A stretch of 64,000 nt of DNA from Pseudomonas fluorescens (GCF_002022275.1 NZ_MSDF01000007.1:84479-148478), one strand, 5' to 3'. Numbered from the stretch's first letter, positions 26,601 through 36,041 are shown. Numbers and translations: made by a program. The notes: generated by a model not told the origin, from the sequence alone.

Positions 26601-26643
26601 CTTGATTTGCGAATGGCCAGCCTCGGCATTCTTCACAGTCAGT

Positions 26644-27768
26644 TCATCCCTGCCGATAAGGCAGCGCCGCCCTCGCCTCTTCGGCATACGCCACAATCCC
26701 CACGCGCTCACGTTCCAGAAAGTCCTCCACGGCATTCTTCAACCCCGGATGACGCAGGTAGTGCCACGACCGAGTGATCACGGGCTCAAAGCCGCGAATC
26801 AACTTGTGCTCGCCTTGCGCCCCCGCGTCGAAGCGTTGCAGGCCGTGGGCGATGGCGTAGTCCATGCCCTGGTAGAAGCAGGTTTCGAAATGCAGGCGGT
26901 CGAACTCCGCCAGGCAGCCCCAGTAGCGGCCGTAGAAACTGTCGCCACCGAGCAGGCTGAACGCCATGGCCACCGGGCGTGAACCCTGCTTGGCCAGCAC
27001 CACGCGGATCGCTTCGGGCATGCGCTCGGCGAGCAGGCTGAAAAACTCACGGGTCAGGTAAGGCGACTGGCGGCGCACCGCGTAGGTGTTGGCGTAGCAC
27101 GCGTAGACAAAATCCCACTGGGCTTCGCTCAACTCGTGGCCTTGCAGCCATTCGAAATCAATGCCCTGCCCCGCCACTTGCTCGCGTTCTTTGCGCATCT
27201 GTTTGCGCTTGCGTGAACTCAAGGCGTCGAGAAAGTCCTGAAAGTCGCGATAGCCACGGTTCTGCCAATGAAACTGGCAGCCCAGGCGCTGCATCCAGCC
27301 CGGTTGCAGCGCCAGCGCCTCATCGGCCAAAGGGTCGGTGAAGTTGATGTGGGCGCTGGAGAGCCCTTCGATTTCGAGGTAGCCCGGCAACGCGTTGAGC
27401 AGTTCGAAACCGTCCTGCGCATTCGCAGCCAGCAGACGCGGGCCGCTGACCGGGCTGAAGGGTACCGCCGTCAGCAGCTTGGGGTAGTAATCAATGCCCG
27501 CTCGCTCGCAGGCATCGGCCCAACCGTGATCAAACACGTATTCGCCATAGGAATGCCATTTGCGATAGCTGGGCAGTGCGGCCACCAGACGCTCGCCCTC
27601 CCAGTGCAGCAAATGCTCAGGCTGCCAGCCCGAATGCGGGCCTACGCTGGCGCTGTCTTCAAGGGCACTCAAGAACGCGTGTCGCACAAAAGGCTGGGCT
27701 TGCGGCACCAAGGCGTCCCACGCCTGTGGGGCGATTTCGGACAGGCTGTTCAAGCGTTGCAACGGCAT
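26644..27768 (-). CDS. FemAB-like / GNAT-fold acyltransferase (DUF482 family)
   Basis: A 374-residue protein starting MPLQRLNSLSEIAPQAWDAL. The ATG at 27768 has GAGG six bases upstream; one at 27774 is an alternative. The family signature includes FFSLLAERMPEAIRVVLAKQGSRPVAMAFSLLGGDSFYGRYWG and FETCFYQGMDYAIAHGLQRFDAGAQGEHKLIRGFEP, which match the peptidoglycan-biosynthesis-like GNAT group. A central run RKRKQMRKEREQV is characteristic. It is soluble. Acceptor unknown; no neighbouring pathway gene clarifies it. Confidence 0.82.
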   Translation of the reverse strand: MPLQRLNSLSEIAPQAWDALVPQAQPFVRHAFLSALEDSASVGPHSGWQPEHLLHWEGERLVAALPSYRKWHSYGEYVFDHGWADACERAGIDYYPKLLTAVPFSPVSGPRLLAANAQDGFELLNALPGYLEIEGLSSAHINFTDPLADEALALQPGWMQRLGCQFHWQNRGYRDFQDFLDALSSRKRKQMRKEREQVAGQGIDFEWLQGHELSEAQWDFVYACYANTYAVRRQSPYLTREFFSLLAERMPEAIRVVLAKQGSRPVAMAFSLLGGDSFYGRYWGCLAEFDRLHFETCFYQGMDYAIAHGLQRFDAGAQGEHKLIRGFEPVITRSWHYLRHPGLKNAVEDFLERERVGIVAYAEEARAALPYRQG

Positions 27769-27884
27769 CGGCATCCTCACTACTTCAGGGCGTGAAAGCC
27801 TGGCGAGTATCGCTTATCGCGGGGCTTCGCACACCTTCAAATGGCCCGGCAAAACCCAAGCCAATTTTTCATTTATAAATAATT

Positions 27885-27900
27885 TGTCATCTACATGACA
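27885..27900. promoter_or_regulatory. Palindromic operator-like site upstream of the porin gene
   Basis: TGTCAT and ATGACA form a perfect inverted repeat with a four-base spacer, next to an AT-rich stretch (ATTTATAAATAATT). It is about 150 bp before the porin start. No regulator can be named. Confidence 0.35.
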
Positions 27901-28050
27901 TCACTTAGCCACTGCTCCGTAATAAACGATCGTGATACTGACGCCTGTTTTTTAGAGCGCCTGGTTCTATCAGGCGGCTATTTTTCCGTCCGTCATCGGT
28001 CGGTTGTGTCCTGGATGGTTTGCCATCCCTCCTCACTTTCGGAGATTGAT

Positions 28051-29373
28051 ATGCGTCTTGCTTCCACTAAAACTGCGGCGGTCCTGTGTGGCGGCCTGTT
28101 GCTGGCCCTGAGCGTTCCGGCCAGCGCTGCAGTCGACGCTAAATTGCTCGACATGCTCAAGGCCAACGGCCAGATCACCGCTGCGCAGTACACTGAACTG
28201 CAAACGGAATTGGCCAAGGACCAGAAAGAACAGCAGATCGCACGGCAAGCTCAACAAGAAAGCAATGAACAGATCGCGGCTACCGCGAAAAAGACCAACG
28301 ACCTGAGCGTGTTCGATCAGAAGCTGGCCTGGGCCGCCAAGACCCAGTTCAAGGGTGACGTGCGCTTCCGTCAGGAAACCGTAAAGATTCAGGGCGAATC
28401 CAACAACGGTGGCCGCGACAAGGACCGTCAGCGCATCCGTGCCCGTCTGGGCGCTTACACCGAGATCAACTCGCAGGTCGACACCGGCATCCGCATTGCC
28501 ACCGGCAGCAGCGACGATGCCCGCTCCACCAACCAGGACCAGGACAACTATTTCGACAAGAAGTCGATCTGGCTGGACCTCGGCTACATCGACTACCACC
28601 CGGACCAGATCAAGAACCTGCACGTGATCGGCGGCAAGATGCTGCAGCCGTGGGTCAACATGGGCGACGTGATCTGGGATAGCGATATCAACCCGGAAGG
28701 TCTGGCCCTGACCTACAAGTACCCATTGGGTAGCAGCGCCGAGCTGTTCGGCAGCCTCGGTAACTACAACCTCAAGGACAACGTCGATGGCGACGGCGTG
28801 CAGTTCCGTCATGACCTGCGTCTGACGTCCGGCCAGTTGGGCACGCGTTTCTCGGTCACCGATAACCTGAAAATGACCCTGGGCGGCAGCGTCTACGCCT
28901 ACCAGAACGACAAGGACAGCCGTTGCACGACCACCACCACGCCGTGCGCCCTGGCGGTGAACGGCAACTCGGCCGACAACCAGTTCCGCCTGTATGAAGG
29001 TTTTGCCCAAGCCGACATCGGTGGCCTGGCCGTGCCTCTGGCGTTCTACGGCCAGTACGTGAAAAACAACGACGCCGTGACCGATCAGGACACTGCCTGG
29101 TTGGTGGGTGCCAAGTCCAAAGTCTTTGGCTTCAACCTGGACTACAACTACCGCGACATTCAGCGCAATGCTGTGGTCGGCGCCTTCACCGACTCGGACT
29201 TCGCCAACGGCACCACCGGTTCGCGCGGTCACAAGATGAAGGTCAGCTACGACATCGACAAGAACTTCGCCCTCGGCGCCACGTATTTCCTGACCAAGGC
29301 TGACTACGCCAGCCGCACGCAGCGTGATGCCAACACCAACACCCTGCAGCTGGATGCTGAAGCCAAGTTCTAA
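28051..29373 (+). CDS. Putative outer-membrane porin with N-terminal coiled coil
   Basis: A 440-residue protein starting at the ATG with GGAGATTGAT upstream. The signal peptide ends PASAA. Residues 28-95 form a helical segment (LLDMLKANGQITAAQYTELQTEL followed by a Gln/Lys-rich coiled coil), probably periplasmic. A beta-barrel of about 16 strands follows (GDVRFRQETVKIQ, RARLGAYTEINSQVDTGIRIATGS), ending in AKF with a terminal Phe. This is the Porin_5-like putative porin type rather than OprP/OprO. Two cysteines (RCTTTTTPC) lie in a predicted surface loop. Substrate unknown. Confidence 0.87.
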   Translation: MRLASTKTAAVLCGGLLLALSVPASAAVDAKLLDMLKANGQITAAQYTELQTELAKDQKEQQIARQAQQESNEQIAATAKKTNDLSVFDQKLAWAAKTQFKGDVRFRQETVKIQGESNNGGRDKDRQRIRARLGAYTEINSQVDTGIRIATGSSDDARSTNQDQDNYFDKKSIWLDLGYIDYHPDQIKNLHVIGGKMLQPWVNMGDVIWDSDINPEGLALTYKYPLGSSAELFGSLGNYNLKDNVDGDGVQFRHDLRLTSGQLGTRFSVTDNLKMTLGGSVYAYQNDKDSRCTTTTTPCALAVNGNSADNQFRLYEGFAQADIGGLAVPLAFYGQYVKNNDAVTDQDTAWLVGAKSKVFGFNLDYNYRDIQRNAVVGAFTDSDFANGTTGSRGHKMKVSYDIDKNFALGATYFLTKADYASRTQRDANTNTLQLDAEAKF

Positions 29374-29389
29374 ATGTGAGTGTCATACG

Positions 29390-29471
29390 CCTTGGGCCAG
29401 GACGGCCCAAGGTGGTTTCAACAGCCTCTCGTGGGTGGGTCGATCCCCATCATCCGTTCGACGCACCCACG
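29390..29471. terminator. Two successive hairpins after the porin gene
   Basis: The first is CCTTGGGCC with GGCCCAAGG (29390-29412), followed by a weak TGGTTTC. The second has 14-base arms with one mismatch, CGTGGGTGGGTCGA and TCGACGCACCCACG (29430-29471). They lie between convergent genes and probably end the porin transcript. Confidence 0.55.
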
Positions 29472-29493
29472 CGAGTCTATCTCTTCCCCGCCT

Positions 29494-29727
29494 TTACTGA
29501 TCTTTCAGCCGTTCAGCCGCAAGCCGCTCGGCCAATGCATCAGCGTCCTTTACCGGCTCGTCCGGCATAATCTTCAAAGTCGCCTGCATCAGGCGCATCT
29601 GACGAATGAATCGCCGGCAGTTAGGGCAGAACATCAAGTGATGACGCACCAGCAAACGCTCGCGAAAGGTCAATTGCCCATCGAGATAGTCACTGGAACG
29701 TGCCACTTGTTCTTTACAGGTCAACAT
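29494..29727 (-). CDS. Zinc-finger anti-sigma factor
   Basis: A 77-residue protein with the putative zinc-binding anti-sigma motif: HHLMFCPNC (H-x3-C-x2-C) near residues 29-37, after an N-terminal helix starting MLTCKEQVARSSDYLDGQLT. It has no membrane segment, so it is a soluble redox- or metal-responsive anti-sigma factor rather than a transmembrane one. It overlaps the sigma-factor gene by seven bases (ATGTTGA), which couples the two. It should bind and hold the adjacent ECF sigma factor. Confidence 0.85.
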   Translation of the reverse strand: MLTCKEQVARSSDYLDGQLTFRERLLVRHHLMFCPNCRRFIRQMRLMQATLKIMPDEPVKDADALAERLAAERLKDQ

Positions 29728-30335
29728 TCGCCCGTTTCCTCAAAATGCTCCACCGTGGCGAAGACTTTAAGCCGTGCTCGATGCAACAGCACACGGACAT
29801 TGGAGAGCGACAGGGTCAGAAGATTACAAATCTCTTCCAACTCCAGGCCCTGACGCTCACGCAGCACCAGCACGCTGCTTTGCAGCTCCGACAAACTCAG
29901 CAACGTATGCTCCAGGCATTTGCGCAATTCGTCTTCGGTGAGCAGCGCTTCCGGGGTGTCCTGATGCCAGGCGTACGGCGCGACAGCCCAGTGGCCGTCA
30001 TCCGGCACAAAGCGATCGTCACCGATGGTCCCGTGGGGCGAGGGCAAATCGTCGAGCAACACTTCCCGGCGGTTCTGTTTGTAACGGCCTTTGGCGGAGT
30101 TGGCGGTGATGGTCAGCAGCCAGGTCTTGAGGCTGGAACGCCCTTCGAACTTGGCCAGGTTACGCACCACCGACAGCCACGCGTCCTGCACCACTTCGTC
30201 GGCGTGGCGCTGGCCGACAATTGCATAGGCCACCGCGCGCATGGCGCTTTGGTAGGTGGTGACCAATTCCTTGTAGGCCCGCTGCTCGCCCTTGAGCAAT
30301 CGTTCAAGCAGGTGCGCGTCGTCCGCTGCTGCCAT
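29721..30335 (-). CDS. ECF-family RNA polymerase sigma factor
   Basis: A 204-residue ECF sigma factor. Region 2 is at residues 8-85 (ELVTTYQSAMRAVAYAIVGQRHADEVVQDAWLSVVRN, then SLKTWLLTITANSAKGRYKQNR). Region 4 is at 135-190 (LSELQSSVLVLRERQGLELEEICNLLTLSLSNVRVLLHRARLKV). GAGG precedes the ATG. It is paired with a zinc-finger anti-sigma and lies next to a KAS III gene, an order I recall for PA3285/PA3286. Regulon unknown. Confidence 0.9.
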   Translation of the reverse strand: MAAADDAHLLERLLKGEQRAYKELVTTYQSAMRAVAYAIVGQRHADEVVQDAWLSVVRNLAKFEGRSSLKTWLLTITANSAKGRYKQNRREVLLDDLPSPHGTIGDDRFVPDDGHWAVAPYAWHQDTPEALLTEDELRKCLEHTLLSLSELQSSVLVLRERQGLELEEICNLLTLSLSNVRVLLHRARLKVFATVEHFEETGEC

Positions 30336-30370
30336 CGTTTACCTCAATCCTGCTGTGGAAATCCGATCCC

Positions 30371-30442
30371 TGTGGGAGCTGGCTTGCCTGCGATAGCGGC
30401 GGTGAATTCACCCTTGTCATCGCAGGCAAGCCAGCTCCCACA
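30371..30442. repeat. REPIN hairpin, short centre
   Basis: The arms TGTGGGAGCTGGCTTGCC and their exact inverse enclose only about 20 bases. It separates the sigma-factor gene from the end of the KAS III gene. Confidence 0.85.
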
Positions 30443-30464
30443 TTAACCGCATTCTGGCTCTGGA

Positions 30465-31586
30465 TCAGCGTTTACGCAGGATTACGCTGCCAATCGAGTA
30501 ACCCGCGCCGAACGAGCTGAGCACCGCCACAGAACCTTTCGGCAAATCGTCCTGGTAGGTGTGGAACGCAATCACCGAGCCCGCCGAGCTGGTATTGGCG
30601 TAAGTATCGAGAATCACCGGCGCTTCTTCCACCGAAGCTTCACGACCCAGCAGTTTCTTCACAATCAGGTGGTTCATGCTCAGGTTGGCCTGGTGCAGCC
30701 AGAAGCGCTTCACATCGCCGACGTTCAGCTGGTTTTCTTCCAGGTGTACACCGATCAGCTCGGCGACCATCGGGCACACATCACGGAAGACTTTGCGGCC
30801 TTCCTGCACAAACAGCTTGTCGGGCGCGCCGACGCCCTCTTCCGCCGTGCGGTTGAGGAAGCCGAAGTTGTTGCGGATGTTGTTGGAGAACTTGGTCAGC
30901 AGCTTGGTGCTCACCACGTCGAACTGGTGCTCGGAGGTCGCCAGGTCAGCGCGCTCCAGGACCACGGCCGTGGCCGCATCGCCGAAGATGAAGTGGCTGT
31001 CACGGTCGCGAAAATTCAGGTGGCCGGTGCAGACTTCCGGGTTGACCATCAGGATCGCCCGGGCCTGGCCCAGCTGGATGCTGTTGGCGGCATTCTGAAT
31101 GCCGAAGGTCGCCGAGGAACAGGCCACGTTCATGTCGAAACCGAAACCCTCGATACCCAGGGCTTCCTGGACTTCGATGGCGATGGCCGGGTAGGCGCGC
31201 TGCAAGTTGGAACAGGCGACGATCACCCCGTCGATGTCGGCAGCGGTCTTGCCGGCGCGCTGCAGGGCCTGTTCGGCGGCGCCAACGGCCATCTGGCAGA
31301 GCACCGACCATTCATCATTGCTGCGCTCGGGCAGGCGCGGGGCCATGCGCTGCGGGTCGAGAATGCCGTCTTTGTCCATCACAAAGCGGCTCTTGATGCC
31401 CGACGCTTTTTCGATAAACGCTGCGCTGGATTCAGTCAGCGCCTGCACCTCACCACGCTCGATGGCGGCGGCGTTGTCTGCATTGAACTGTTGCACGTAA
31501 GCATTGAAAGACTGCACCAGCTCTTCGTTGGAGATGCTGTTGGCCGGGGTGTACAGGCCAGTGCCGCTGATGACGACGTTATGCAC
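30465..31586 (-). CDS. Beta-ketoacyl-ACP synthase III (PA3286-like)
   Basis: A 373-residue thiolase-fold condensing enzyme. The start is the GTG at 31586 (MHNVVISGTGLYTPANS) with AGAGGAA upstream; the frame extends further but without a site. Catalytic residues are Cys in FDMNVACSSATFG (near residue 134), His in FWLHQANLSMNH (near 288), and Asn in YANTSSAGS (near 322). From memory, the P. aeruginosa counterpart PA3286 diverts C8-CoA from beta-oxidation into fatty-acid synthesis, and the length and inserts here fit that type rather than FabH. A strong palindrome lies upstream. Confidence 0.87.
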   Translation of the reverse strand: MHNVVISGTGLYTPANSISNEELVQSFNAYVQQFNADNAAAIERGEVQALTESSAAFIEKASGIKSRFVMDKDGILDPQRMAPRLPERSNDEWSVLCQMAVGAAEQALQRAGKTAADIDGVIVACSNLQRAYPAIAIEVQEALGIEGFGFDMNVACSSATFGIQNAANSIQLGQARAILMVNPEVCTGHLNFRDRDSHFIFGDAATAVVLERADLATSEHQFDVVSTKLLTKFSNNIRNNFGFLNRTAEEGVGAPDKLFVQEGRKVFRDVCPMVAELIGVHLEENQLNVGDVKRFWLHQANLSMNHLIVKKLLGREASVEEAPVILDTYANTSSAGSVIAFHTYQDDLPKGSVAVLSSFGAGYSIGSVILRKR

Positions 31587-31619
31587 GGTCGTTCCTCTAA
31601 ATCTGTCAGGCAGAAGATA

Positions 31620-31637
31620 TTGGTACCGTCGTACCAA
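31620..31637. promoter_or_regulatory. Perfect 18-bp palindromic operator upstream of the KAS III gene
   Basis: TTGGTAC and GTACCAA form a perfect 7-bp inverted repeat with spacer CGTC, 34 bp before the start codon. This is the form of a TetR- or GntR-type operator. A regulator of fatty-acid metabolism is a natural candidate, but none is encoded beside it. Confidence 0.5.
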
Positions 31638-31932
31638 ATTTTAAGTAGTCCGATTCCGCACCGCGGACATCAAACTGGCAACGCTTTATTCCATCGCGCC
31701 GTAGCCCTTCACGACGATCCCGGCATTTATAACGGCGAAGTTTGCCACAAACCCGGGGATTTGGCGCCATTTGCCGGATCAAGCCCTACTCACCTGTGGG
31801 AGCCGTCTTGTGTGGGAGCTGGCTTGCCTGCGATGCAGACACCTCGGTATGTCAGCAGGACCGCGGTGATGCTATCGCAGGCAAGCCAGCTCCCACATGG
31901 GTTCGGCTTTGTTCGGTAAATCGAGACAGACA
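31638..31932. other. Intergenic region between the KAS III gene and hrpA
   Basis: Apart from the promoter side of the KAS III gene, it holds a REPIN (31811-31896) and an extra half arm at 31795. No coding sequence is visible. Confidence 0.6.
31795..31896. repeat. REPIN with duplicated left arm
   Basis: A full REPIN runs 31811-31896. A 16-base partial left arm (TGTGGGAGCCGTCTTG) precedes it without spacing. Confidence 0.85.
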
Positions 31933-34900
31933 TCAGGCCTCTACAAGGCTCCATTGCTTGCTCAAGCGCTTATCGGAAATCGGCACCTTCGTGCCCAGCT
32001 GCTGTGCAAACAACGACACCCGATATTCCTCCAGCCACCAGCGGTAGAGCTCCAGCTGCGGGTCGCGCTTGCCTTCCTGGGCGTGCTTTTTCAGGCGGTT
32101 TTCGTACTGAATCCACAAGCCCGCCAACTCACCGCTCCACACACGATCCTTCTGCACCTGGCTCGGCAATTTCTCCAGGCGCAACTCGATGGCCTTGAGG
32201 AAGCGCGGCAGCTCCTTGAACCACTGCGACGGGGTTTCCCGCACAAAACCGGGATACACCAGGTTGCTCAGTTGCTGCTTGATATCATTCAAAGCCACGG
32301 CCTGGGCGAGGTCGATCTTGCCTTTGAAGCGCTTTTGCAGGCCATGCCACAACTTCAATACTTCCAGCGTCTGGCGCGCCAGGCGTTCAGCATGTTCAGT
32401 CCAACTGCCCCGCTTGCGCTCGGCCAACGCCGCCAGCCCGGCGCCATCGCGCGGCAGGCTGGCTTCGCCTTCCAGCACGCAGGTGTCGACGCTGGCCAGC
32501 AGAATGTCCTCGACCAGGGCGTCGATGCGCCCCAGTTCGCGGTACATCAGGCCCAGCTCGGTCAGGCCTGGCAGCTTGCCGCGCAGGAATTTCGCCGGTT
32601 CCGCCAGTTGCTGCATCAACAAACGCTGCAACGCACGGCGATGCTGGAATTCGGCTTCGGCGGCAGTCGAGAAGCGCCCTTCCTTGACCGTGCCGTTTTC
32701 TTCGACCAGCGCCGGGTAGACCGTCATCGATAGCCCAGCGATCTTTTGCTGGGTCTTCTCGGCCACCGCTGCGAACACTTTAGCTTCCACCGGCTGCTGG
32801 CTTTTCGCGGTTTGCGGCACGGCCAAGGCGGCTTGGCTGGCCTCGGCAAAGCGTGCGGTCAACTCGGCGAGGTCGCGGCCTTCGCCGAGGAACTTGCCTT
32901 GGCCGTCGACCACTTCCAGGTTCATCTTCAGGTGGTTTTCCACCTGCTGCGCCGCTTCGGCCCAGGCTTCATCGCTGACCCGCGCGCCCGTCATGCGCAG
33001 CAATTCGCGGCCCAGCGCCTGGGGCAGCGAGCCCTGGCCGAAGTCGATGCGTTGCAGCGCGGCCTTGACGAAGTCCGGCACCGGCACGAAGTTTTTGCGC
33101 AGTGCTTTGGGCAAGTTGCGCACCAGGGCAATGCACTTGGCCTCGATCACCCCCGGCACCAGCCATTCCAGGCGCTCTGGCGGCAAGGCCGGCAACAGCG
33201 GCGCCGGTACGCGCAAGGTCACGCCGTCGCGCGGGTGGTTGGGTTCGAAGTGGTAACTCAACGCGAGTTCCAGGTCGCCCAGGTGCAGTGTGTCCGGATA
33301 ATGCAGCGCCGTGACTTCACTGGCCTCACGGGCCAGCACGTCTTCTTCGCGCATGATCAGCAATTGCGGGTCTTTCTGGCTGTTGACCTTGTACCAACTG
33401 TCGAACGTGGCGGTCTGGTGGATCTCCGCCGGCAAACGCGCGTCGTAAAAGGCGTACAAGGTTTCTTCGTCAGCCAGGATATCGCGGCGGCGCGCCTTGG
33501 CTTCCAGCTCATCGAGCTGCTCGAGCAATTGCTGATTGGCCGTCAGGCACTTGGCCCGCGACTGAATCTCGCCACGCACCAGCCCTTCACGGATAAACAG
33601 CTCGCGCGACACCACCGGGTCAATCGGCCCGTAGTGCACCGGGCGGCGGCCGACCACGATCAGCCCGAACAGGGTGATCTGCTCAAACGCCACCACCTGG
33701 CCGCGCTTCTTCTCCCAATGCGGTTCGAAGTGGTTTTTCTTGATCAGGTGCCCGGCCAGCGGTTCGATCCAGTCGGCATCGATCTTCGCGACCATGCGCG
33801 CATACAGCTTGGTGGTTTCCACCAGCTCGGCGGTCATCAGCCATTGCGGGCGCTTTTTGCCAATGCCCGACGACGGGTGAATCCAGAAACGTCGCTGACG
33901 CGCGCCAAGATAATCACCGTCTTCGGTTTTCTGGCCAATCTGGCTGAGCAGGCCGGACAACACTGCCTTGTGCAGTTTGGGGAAATCCGCCGGCTCTTTG
34001 TTGATCGTCAGCTGCATGTCACGGCAGATCAGGCTGAGCTGGCGGTGGGAGTCGCGCCACTCACGCAGCCGCAGGTAATTCAGGAAGTTCTTGCGGCACC
34101 AGTTACGCAACGGGCTGGCGGTCAGCGCCTGGCGCTGCTCTTCAAAACCGCGCCACAAATTCACCAGACCGGCGAAGTCCGAATCCGCATCTTTCCATTG
34201 CGCGTGCGCCTGGTCGGCGGCTTGCTGCCGCTCCGGCGGGCGCTCGCGCGGGTCCTGAATCGACATGGCGCTGGCCACGATCAGCACTTCCTGCAGGCTA
34301 CCGAGCTTCGCGGCTTCGAGCAGCATGCGGCCCATGCGCGGGTCCACCGGCAGGCGCGCCAGCTGGCGACCCAGCGGCGTGAGCTGGCTGTTACGGTCGA
34401 CCGCCGAGAGCTCCTGCAGCAGGTTGAAACCGTCGCTGATGGCCTTGCCATCCGGCGGTTCGATAAACGGGAAATCAGTGATTTCGCCGAGGCGCAGGTG
34501 CAGCATCTGCAGGATCACGGCAGCGAGGTTGGTGCGCAGGATTTCCGGGTCGGTAAATTCCGGGCGCCCGATAAAATCCTCTTCGCTGTACAACCGAATG
34601 CAAATACCCGGCTCAACCCGACCGCATCGGCCTTTACGCTGGTTCGCGCTGGCCTGGGAGATCGCCTCGATCGGCAGGCGCTGCACCTTGGCGCGGTAGC
34701 TGTAACGGCTGATGCGCGCGGTGCCGCTGTCGATCACGTAACGAATGCCCGGCACGGTCAGCGAGGTTTCGGCGACGTTGGTCGCCAGCACCACGCGGCG
34801 GCCCGGGTGGGACTGGAAAATCCGCTGCTGTTCGGCCGGCGACAGGCGCGCGTACAGCGGCAGAATTTCGGTGTGCTTGAGTTGGGCCTTGCGCAGCATG

Positions 34901-35844
34901 TCGGCGGCGTCGCGAATCTCGCGTTCACCCGGCAAGAACACCAGCACGTCGCCGGGGCTGCGCTTTTCACTGCGCTCGTAAGCGGCAATTTCGTCGAGGG
35001 TGGCGAGGATCGCCTGGTCGACGGTCAAGTCGTCCTCGACGCGGTTGCCCTCCTCGTCCTGCTCCAGCGTCAGCGGGCGGTACCAGGTGTCCACCGGGAA
35101 GGTGCGGCCCGACACTTCGACAATCGGCGCATCGTCGAAGTGCTTGGAAAAGCGCTCCAGGTCGATGGTCGCCGAGGTGATGATGACTTTCAGATCGGGG
35201 CGGCGCGGCAGCAGGGTTTTCAGATAGCCCAGCAGGAAGTCGATGTTCAGGCTGCGCTCGTGGGCTTCGTCGACGATGATCGTGTCGTAGCGTTCGAGGT
35301 AGCGGTCGTTCTGGGTTTCCGCGAGCAGGATGCCGTCGGTCATCAGCTTGATCAGGGTGTTCGAGTCGCTCTGGTCTTCGAAGCGCACCTGATAGCCGAC
35401 CAGCGCGCCCAACGGCGTGGCCAGTTCTTCGGCAACCCGGCTGGCCACGCTGCGCGCAGCAATTCGGCGTGGCTGGGTGTGACCGATCAGGCCGAACTGG
35501 CCACGGCCGATTTCCAGGCAGATCTTCGGCAACTGGGTGGTTTTACCCGAACCGGTCTCACCGGCGATGATCAACACCTGATGTTTGTTCAGCGCGGCTT
35601 TGATCTCGTCGCGCTTGGCCGCAATCGGCAGGCTGTCGTCGTAGCGAATCACCGGCAGGCTGGCGCGCCGCGCCGTGACCTGGGCGCAGGACGCCTGCAT
35701 GCGCGCGACCCACTGCGCCAGCTTCTCCTCGTCGGGTTTCTTGCGCAGCTCAAGCAACTGGCGCCGCAAGCGGTGGCGGTCGGCGAGCATGGCGTGATCG
35801 AGGGTTTTGAGCAGTTGGTCGATAGTGGGCGCTTGGTCAGTCAT
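31933..35844 (-). CDS. hrpA: ATP-dependent RNA helicase HrpA
   Basis: A 1303-residue DEAH-box helicase, the full length expected of HrpA. Core motifs are GETGSGKTTQ (Walker A, near residue 96), DEAH, SATID, and NQRKGRCGRVEPGICIRLYSEEDF. The HA2/ratchet and OB-fold region follow, then a long C-terminal domain (residues 750-1303) of the DUF3418 type typical of HrpA. The ATG lacks a strong ribosome site. E. coli HrpA has been linked to mRNA processing and rescue of stalled ribosomes. It is a single-gene unit. Confidence 0.95.
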   Translation of the reverse strand: MTDQAPTIDQLLKTLDHAMLADRHRLRRQLLELRKKPDEEKLAQWVARMQASCAQVTARRASLPVIRYDDSLPIAAKRDEIKAALNKHQVLIIAGETGSGKTTQLPKICLEIGRGQFGLIGHTQPRRIAARSVASRVAEELATPLGALVGYQVRFEDQSDSNTLIKLMTDGILLAETQNDRYLERYDTIIVDEAHERSLNIDFLLGYLKTLLPRRPDLKVIITSATIDLERFSKHFDDAPIVEVSGRTFPVDTWYRPLTLEQDEEGNRVEDDLTVDQAILATLDEIAAYERSEKRSPGDVLVFLPGEREIRDAADMLRKAQLKHTEILPLYARLSPAEQQRIFQSHPGRRVVLATNVAETSLTVPGIRYVIDSGTARISRYSYRAKVQRLPIEAISQASANQRKGRCGRVEPGICIRLYSEEDFIGRPEFTDPEILRTNLAAVILQMLHLRLGEITDFPFIEPPDGKAISDGFNLLQELSAVDRNSQLTPLGRQLARLPVDPRMGRMLLEAAKLGSLQEVLIVASAMSIQDPRERPPERQQAADQAHAQWKDADSDFAGLVNLWRGFEEQRQALTASPLRNWCRKNFLNYLRLREWRDSHRQLSLICRDMQLTINKEPADFPKLHKAVLSGLLSQIGQKTEDGDYLGARQRRFWIHPSSGIGKKRPQWLMTAELVETTKLYARMVAKIDADWIEPLAGHLIKKNHFEPHWEKKRGQVVAFEQITLFGLIVVGRRPVHYGPIDPVVSRELFIREGLVRGEIQSRAKCLTANQQLLEQLDELEAKARRRDILADEETLYAFYDARLPAEIHQTATFDSWYKVNSQKDPQLLIMREEDVLAREASEVTALHYPDTLHLGDLELALSYHFEPNHPRDGVTLRVPAPLLPALPPERLEWLVPGVIEAKCIALVRNLPKALRKNFVPVPDFVKAALQRIDFGQGSLPQALGRELLRMTGARVSDEAWAEAAQQVENHLKMNLEVVDGQGKFLGEGRDLAELTARFAEASQAALAVPQTAKSQQPVEAKVFAAVAEKTQQKIAGLSMTVYPALVEENGTVKEGRFSTAAEAEFQHRRALQRLLMQQLAEPAKFLRGKLPGLTELGLMYRELGRIDALVEDILLASVDTCVLEGEASLPRDGAGLAALAERKRGSWTEHAERLARQTLEVLKLWHGLQKRFKGKIDLAQAVALNDIKQQLSNLVYPGFVRETPSQWFKELPRFLKAIELRLEKLPSQVQKDRVWSGELAGLWIQYENRLKKHAQEGKRDPQLELYRWWLEEYRVSLFAQQLGTKVPISDKRLSKQWSLVEA

Positions 35845-35925
35845 CAGGTACTTGACGGTTATCTATATAGGCACGGCCGGCAAGTGTGGCAGAAAAGCGC
35901 CTTATCTGGCAGACGGCTATGTAAA

Positions 35926-36028
35926 TGTGGGAGCTGGCTTGTGTGGGAGCTGGCTTGCCTGCGATTGCATCACCGCAGTCTTACTGACAGACCGAGATGC
36001 CTGCATCGCAGGCAAGCCAGCTCCCACA
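35926..36028. repeat. REPIN with duplicated left arm
   Basis: A 16-base partial arm (TGTGGGAGCTGGCTTG) at 35926 is followed directly by a full REPIN at 35942-36028. This is the same architecture as at 31795-31896. It lies 14 bp beyond the aceK stop codon. Confidence 0.85.
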
Positions 36029-36041
36029 GGGGATCAGTGTT

